Shown here in pieces: positions 59,801 to 64,000 of a stretch of 64,000 nt of DNA (its first letter is position 1; every line of letters begins with the position of its first letter). The stretch is from Aurantiochytrium sp. KH105 (Eukaryota; Sar; Bigyra; Thraustochytrida; Thraustochytriidae), in assembly GCA_003116975.1 (NCBI GenBank), contig BGKB01000026.1, forward strand, positions 434,001 to 498,000, in the 5' to 3' direction. The position numbers and the translations under genes were made by a program. The notes beneath the pieces were generated by a model. The model had not been told where the DNA came from. It did not search any database and saw nothing but the letters and a program-made list of their open reading frames with translations.

Positions 59801-61141
59801 TGCGGCTGCGGATATTGGTGGTGCTTCTGCCGCTTGCTCTGCTGGTACTGAAGCTGACGACGACGACGAACTCGCTGCAGCAGTGTCATCTGGTACACTT
59901 TTAGTCAATGTCGTTGTGCGTGGTGAAGGTCCGGATTGAAGATCGTGAGAAGACGATGATGGTGGCACGCTCGACGCAGGCATTACAGCCGTCTCAGAGG
60001 AAGTGTGCTTGTCTTTTTCCGAGTCCTTTTCTGCCTTGTCGGGCTTGTTCATTTCTACATCTTGTGCATTTGCCTCTTTCGTTTCTGACACAGGAATAAT
60101 TGCAGATGATGCCGCTGTCTCATGTTTCGTTGGCGATGATGGTAACACCGAGTCTACTTGGCCTGGCTTGTGGTCTATTGACGGTTCTGCAGCAGCCAAA
60201 GATGACGACGAAGATGAGGATGATGTTGATGACAAGGTCGACGCAGGTCCTTCTGGTGCTTCTTTCATCTCTACGTCTTGCTCTGATTGGACCTTCTCTT
60301 CCACGACCACATTTGCCGGTGCTCCTTCGCTACCTGATTCAATCACCGAGGCAGGAACCTCCTCCTTGGAAAGCGATGCAGCGACCGTCGAAGGCTCAAC
60401 CTCCTTCGTCGTTGACCCAGACGGCTCTTTGTGTGCGTCAGCTGCGGGCTCAGAAAGAGATGCCTTGTCCTCATTAGACAAGTTTTCCTCAGCAGGTGCT
60501 TTGTTATCAGCAGATGATTTTTCCTCGGCAGGTGCCTTTTCCTCCGCAGAGGTTTTATTATCACTGTCCCCTGTCTGAGATGGCGGGTCACTCTCCTTGT
60601 GCGAAGCGTCACCTGTTGAAACCTCTTGTGTTTGACCCGATGCAGAAGGTTCGATAGCTCCAGGAGAATCAAGGAGCTCGCGCTCTTCGCGTGAGCCGTC
60701 GTGCCGGTCTCGTGAGACTTGGTGCTCGTCGCCGTCGTCGCGTGAGCCTTTGTGCTCGTCGCGTGAGCCTTCGGCGTCTGTAACATCGTTTGCGGTGAGC
60801 TCGAGTCCGCCCACGGACAAGGCCTTGCCGGAGTCGTCAAAGTCGACATTGATGTCAAAGTCCATCTCCATTCCGGGCGAGCCCGTAAAGGCAAAGTCGC
60901 CCCCGGACAGGACCGACATTTTGGACGGCGCAAGCGACGCGAGGGGACCCAGCGACATCGTATCGCCCTCCACGCGGTTGACGATGTCGTCCACAACGGC
61001 GCGCACGTCATCCACGCCGGGCTTGGCGGCGGCGACGTCGTCGTCGTCGTGGTTGTTGCCGCCGTCGAGCGCGAGGTGCGCGTCCCTCCCCGCGTCGTCG
61101 GCGTCCGCAGGCGCTGCGGCGCCGCGGGCGGTAGCGTCCAT
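51893..61141 (-). CDS. BRWD/PHIP-like chromatin reader: WD40, crypto-Tudor and bromodomain, polyQ tail, 3082 aa
   Basis: One uninterrupted frame starts at the ATG at 61141. Residues 1-590 are acidic, Ser/Thr/Ala-rich and disordered. A LisH-like helix pair lies at about 620-650 (ISSYLENRLGCTHAAAALRE). WD40 blades lie at about 810-1310 (TQGHFSFVYCIGVDPEGEFV, ASTSDDLSIRIWELPSGRAL). A polyserine linker precedes the next block at about 1730-1960, like the BRWD/PHIP Tudor-like region (PQYGDHFIYCAQAHKLVAER, RQFAPWELKPKNAQIDPWAI). A bromodomain follows at about 1970-2060 (YLAFVAAPMDLTTIVTLLKR, DVELLFQNCLTYNPKGSPLR). The remaining 1000 residues are Gln-rich with tracts at about 2344-2467 and 2660-2860. 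The extreme C-terminus (about 3004-3050) has a small ordered unit (MEGTLGQF-like, EKQALKAYNDRQAERE) that recalls AP2 domains. Expected role: binding acetylated or methylated histones in transcription control. Confidence 0.88.
52556..53160. repeat. Long CAG/CAA (polyglutamine) coding repeats, distal tract
   Basis: On the plus strand TTG/CTG-type triplets, read as CAA/CAG on the minus strand, dominate from about 52556 to 53160, with a short ATC run giving methionines near 53020. The tract encodes the C-terminal polyglutamine of the BRWD/PHIP-like protein. Confidence 0.9.
53720..54115. repeat. CAG/CAA and CAG/AAG (Gln/Lys) coding repeats, proximal tract
   Basis: Plus-strand CTG/TTG with CTT units encode long Gln runs interrupted by Lys in a regular KQQ/LQKQQ pattern, likely a charged single helix rather than a pure polyQ stretch. 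Confidence 0.88.
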
Positions 61142-61199
61142 GGCGGCGCGAGGCGGGCCGCGCGAGCGAGCCGCGGCTCGGCGGCAGGTGCGCGCGGAC

Positions 61200-61235
<36 letters not shown>

Positions 61236-61649
61236 GAGCGAGGGAGGCTGCACGGGCGCAGGGAGCCGCGGCGAGGGCGCCGCGGGGCGTCGCCGGGGCG
61301 GTGGTCCAGGGCGCGGGGCGCGCGGGCGCGGGCGCGGGCGGCGTCGCCTGCCGGCTGCCGGCTGCTGCCTGCCTGCCTGCCTGCCTGCCTGCGCGCGCGC
61401 GCGGGGGGCGGCCGGTCGACCGGGGATCGAAGGATCGATCGATCGATCGATCAGAGTCTGCCCCCTCCCTTCTTCTCCCTCTTTCTCTCTCTCTTTTGCA
61501 GTGCGCGGCTGATTCTTTTTCCCTGCGCTTGTGCGAGCGCCGCCGCGCACTGCGCTATCGCCGCGCGCAAGTGCGGAATGGCTGCGCGCAAGTGCAGAAT
61601 CGCGTCGCGGAGGGCAGGCTCCGGAAGTTCCGTTTTCTGAACGAAAGAT
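61142..61649. other. Upstream region of the BRWD/PHIP-like gene
   Basis: It holds CGCGGG hexamers (about 61195-61235), a CCTG tetranucleotide run (about 61368-61395), a GATC run (about 61431-61455) and the GCGCAAGTG element pair at 61562-61600. No gene is seen on either strand. Confidence 0.5.
61562..61600 (+). promoter_or_regulatory. Two GCGCGCAAGTGC elements, 23 bases apart
   Basis: GCGCGCAAGTGCGGAATGG is followed by GCGCGCAAGTGCAGAAT. They resemble the element at 19565-19613, and a CTATCG lies just upstream. They are about 420-460 bases upstream of the BRWD/PHIP-like start on the minus strand; no strong TATA adjoins them. Confidence 0.35.
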
Positions 61650-62832
61650 AGAGGATAGGGTAAAACCTCCGATTTTCAACATCAATGTTAGAAAAATCAT
61701 TTTTCGATCAAAAATCAACTTTTGGTTGTAGGAGTCGTGTAGAGCGTGCGAACGAGCATGGAGAGCTCGTAGTTTGATCAGTGAACGAACTCAGTCGATT
61801 GGTGTTGCTTGAGATCAATTATAGTTTTCAGATTTTTCCTCGCCACGGAGCCACCGACCTATGATTTCCACACGCAGATTTTGCGCAATGCTTCTGAGTC
61901 TGGTTTTAGTAACATACTTAGTTTTATATTTGTTTACTTTTACCGAAATTGGTCTAGTGTTACTTTTCTCTACGAGACACATTGTTACTATCTATTTCGC
62001 TTGTGGCGACGATTCCAGCTGACATAGGCCAGGATTAGCGATCTCAGGGAGTGATCGAATGAACTCTACGGTCATGCGAAAAAGTTGTGCACGTTTGGCT
62101 TGCCAAGGAAGGTTTTTATCCCATTGTTTGATCTTGGTCAAGGAGCTCACCAAATGGCAACGTTTAGCTTGCCGCCTGTGTACCCAGAAAGAGCAGCGTT
62201 TGCAAAAAGTGCCGCTTTCACGAGATCCTCCTCTTCCATTGTATCCGGAACGCTCTCCGACGTTCCAGCTGGAACTTCATCAGCGTTCTGAGGAGGGTTT
62301 GGTTCGCGTGATGAGCTCGCCTCTTCTGAGACATGTTCCTCTGAGCTTGCAGAGAGGGAACGTACAAGCTCCAGCAGCTCTTGCCGAGACCGCTGAATCG
62401 AAACACGTTTCCCTGCGAGTTGTAGGACCTCAATGAGTTTTGTTTTTGTAATCTTGTCGTCTCGCGCAAACTCGAACGAGAAATCCTTATTGGAGTAGGA
62501 AAGCGCGGACACCTGCTTCTTCAACGAATTGTTTGACCGTCTTCTGTTTCTTCGCCTTGATTGCAGCCTCACGGGACTTGTCTTGAGCCTCGATGCCTTT
62601 AAGTCGCTCGAGATCGTACATGTCCTTCGACCGCCAGGAATCCATTGATACACGTTTTCTCATACAAATGTATTGGCCGGCTTATTTGGCTTATTTTATG
62701 GCCTATTTAAAAATACCATTGATTTGCAACATGGTCTTAGTGAGTAGTAGTTAACTCCTATACGATTTCTCGGGCGCCGATTCTGTAGCAAATCGGTGTG
62801 ATGTGCTAATCGGAGGTTTTACCCTATACTCT
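61650..62832. mobile_element. AT-rich element with 25-bp terminal inverted repeats, about 1.18 kb
   Basis: A 25-base sequence at 61650-61674 (inner part GGGTAAAACCTCCGATT) returns inverted at 62808-62832 with one mismatch. The interval between is markedly lower in GC than either flank. A TA pair sits beside the GGGTAAAACC end on both sides, which would fit a TA target duplication. Inside, on the minus strand, are short coding-like segments (see 62147-62663) but no full transposase. The layout fits a small, probably non-autonomous or decayed DNA transposon. No family is assigned. Confidence 0.6.
62147..62663 (-). pseudogene. Broken or spliced ORF pair inside the inverted-repeat element
   Basis: An ATG at 62663 opens 58 codons (MDSWRSKDMYDLERLKGIE, then KKQKTVKQFVEEAGVRAFLL) ending at a stop at 62487. 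A second frame, overlapping it, continues with FARDDKITKTKLIEVLQLAG and RQELLELVRSLSASSEEHV to a stop at 62147. Both parts read like real protein, Lys/Glu-rich helices, but in different frames, so either a frameshift or an unseen intron separates them. No catalytic motif is visible. It may be the remnant of a transposon protein. Confidence 0.35.
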
Positions 62833-63848
62833 GACTACAGGCGCCGCGCTCTGCTTGGCCGCCTTTGTGAGGGCCGGCGGGCGTGCAGACGGGCGCAAAT
62901 ACAAGTTTTTTGGAAGCGCGGGTCTTTCATGGGCAGCAAGGAAGCTAAAGCAGCGATGTTGACAGTGAGGCCCTCCGCGAGCTTGCTGCGCGGCAAATTG
63001 CGGCGAGAGTAGAAGAGGAAACCTGGAGGTCGGGCACTTTCTTTTAGACCGCTCTTCGCGTTTCAACCAAGTCGCGAGGAGAGATTTGGGGTCGTGTACG
63101 TAGCGACGAGTCGCGCGTCTAACATGGGCAGGCAGCGCGAGGCGAGGCAATGTAATGCGTGAATTTTGAGAGAAGGTGGCCCCGCGCACACAAAGTAGGC
63201 CTATAGATGATGGGTTGGTTGCTCTTTGAAAAAGTAAATGTTTTGGCTCTTGGCCTCGCCTGATAATTTCCATGTCGAATGTAGCCTTTTTATGTGGATG
63301 AAGAAAAAGTCGACGGCTGCATGTAAAAGTGGTGCGCACCAAGATGAAGCAGGGATTCCTTGTCTCGTTGTTGGCCAGACCTGGTCTGGCTCTGGCTGGT
63401 CACATGGTGGCGACGTCATACACTACTTTAGAGCTGCTTCGTATACTACGTAGGTATAAACAGTCAATTCTTTCCATCTAGTACCGTATACTAGTATATA
63501 GTATAGAATTTTATGCATGCACGCCGCGGCGAGGGAGCACCACGGTTGGGCTTGCTTGCCACCACAATGAAAAAATCCACTAAAAATAAAATAAAAAAAT
63601 CATCGAGGACAAGATCGACGCAGACTCCGTCCAGGCGGCACGCGCGACCGGTCGGTGCCGGGCGCTCGCTCGCTCGTCGCCGCGGCCGGCGCTCTCCGGG
63701 CCCTCGCTCCGCGCGCGCCGTTGCCCTTTGCGCAAGATCTTTGACGCGCGGCAGTCAGGCAGACAGCCAGCCTTTCGTCCGCGCGCGAAACGGGTGACGG
63801 TGGTTGTTGGTGTGGCGCACAGGCCAAGCCAGCGACGTGACCACCACC
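62833..63848. other. Intergenic space upstream of the nucleoporin gene
   Basis: Short ORFs occur on both strands without recognisable features. A palindrome-like TATACTAGTATA stretch lies near 63488. AAGTAGGCCTATAG lies near 63190. The 250 bases before the ATG are GC-rich. Confidence 0.4.
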
Positions 63849-64000
63849 ATGTTCGGGAGCTCGACGGCCAGCAGCAACCCTTTCGGCGGGGCGGCGAGTG
63901 GCGGCGGCGGCGGCGGCCTCTTTGGTGGCTCGTCCTCCACTCCGGCCTCGGGCGGTGGTCTTTTTGGATCGTCGACGCCGCAGCAAAACAGCGGCGGCGG
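63849..64000 (+). CDS. GLFG-type nucleoporin (NUP98-like), first 50 residues, cut by window edge
   Basis: The ATG at 63849 is preceded by CCACCACC. The peptide begins MFGSSTASSNPFGG and continues with Gly runs, GLFGGSSST and GLFGSSTPQQN. GLFG motifs separated by Ser/Thr/Gly/Gln spacers are the hallmark of NUP98/NUP100/NUP116-type nucleoporins, which line the nuclear pore channel and bind transport receptors. The C-terminal domain that would confirm NUP98 lies outside the window, so NUP62- or NUP54-type alternatives remain possible. Confidence 0.75.
   Translation, partial: MFGSSTASSNPFGGAASGGGGGGLFGGSSSTPASGGGLFGSSTPQQNSGG

Noticed and set aside
62824-63342. Minus-strand ORF of 172 codons beside the inverted-repeat element
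   Set aside because: It crosses the right inverted end, has no recognisable feature and composition typical of random GC-rich frames.

Overview
The window is 64 kb of nuclear DNA from a GC-rich, gene-dense unicellular eukaryote. Evidence for a eukaryote: GT-AG introns (79 to 149 nt in coding regions, with CTAAT or CTGAC branch-like motifs), long polyQ and polySer tracts, and eukaryote-only families such as ribosomal protein S29, NASP, a BRWD/PHIP-like reader, a GLFG nucleoporin and a DHX8/Prp22 helicase. The family mix, the IGPS-PRAI fusion, the plant/oomycete-style zinc-finger array and the high coding GC suggest a stramenopile, most likely a labyrinthulomycete (thraustochytrid). That placement is inference from gene content, not a database match. 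No rRNA, tRNA, CRISPR array or prophage was found.

Layout. 0-5 kb: start of a DHX8/Prp22 helicase (-), a 73-aa one-TM protein (+), an ankyrin protein (-), a TPR protein (-) and a spliced family-16 methyltransferase (+). 5-11 kb: a ten-finger zinc protein (-) head to head with a coiled-coil protein (+). 12-20 kb: a membrane-anchored protein with a Peptidase_G2-like chaperone segment and MYRF-like layout (+), a spliced tandem-UBL protein (-) and a WW-WW-J-PH-like protein (-). 20-30 kb: a protein with four cyclic-nucleotide-binding folds (+), a CK1/VRK-type kinase (+), a tandem GST_N-fold membrane protein (-) and a degenerate J-domain paralogue (+). 30-38 kb: an SPX protein fused to a FRAG1/DRAM-like membrane domain (-), a WD40-ROC-COR-TIR protein (-) and a four-exon HAD hydrolase (-). 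38-47 kb: NASP (+), IGPS-PRAI (+), RPS29 (-) and a GPI-type LRR protein (-). 48-61 kb: a membrane-anchored PRPP synthetase (-), UreG (+) and a 3082-codon BRWD/PHIP-like gene (-). 61-64 kb: an AT-rich element bounded by inverted repeats, then the start of a GLFG nucleoporin (+).

Many genes sit as divergent pairs over 0.4-1 kb of shared upstream DNA. Two sequence patterns recur in those spaces: short tandem arrays of pentanucleotides, each with a different unit, just upstream of many start codons; and a composite GCAAGTG plus TATA element upstream of several genes. Most proteins look like housekeeping, chromatin or signalling functions, and they do not form one pathway. The most unusual items are the SPX-FRAG1/DRAM fusion, the WD40-ROC-COR-TIR protein that keeps the candidate TIR NADase glutamate, the G2-type membrane regulator, the low-complexity insertion inside the PRAI barrel, and a kinase whose predicted last exon adds a hydrophobic tail.
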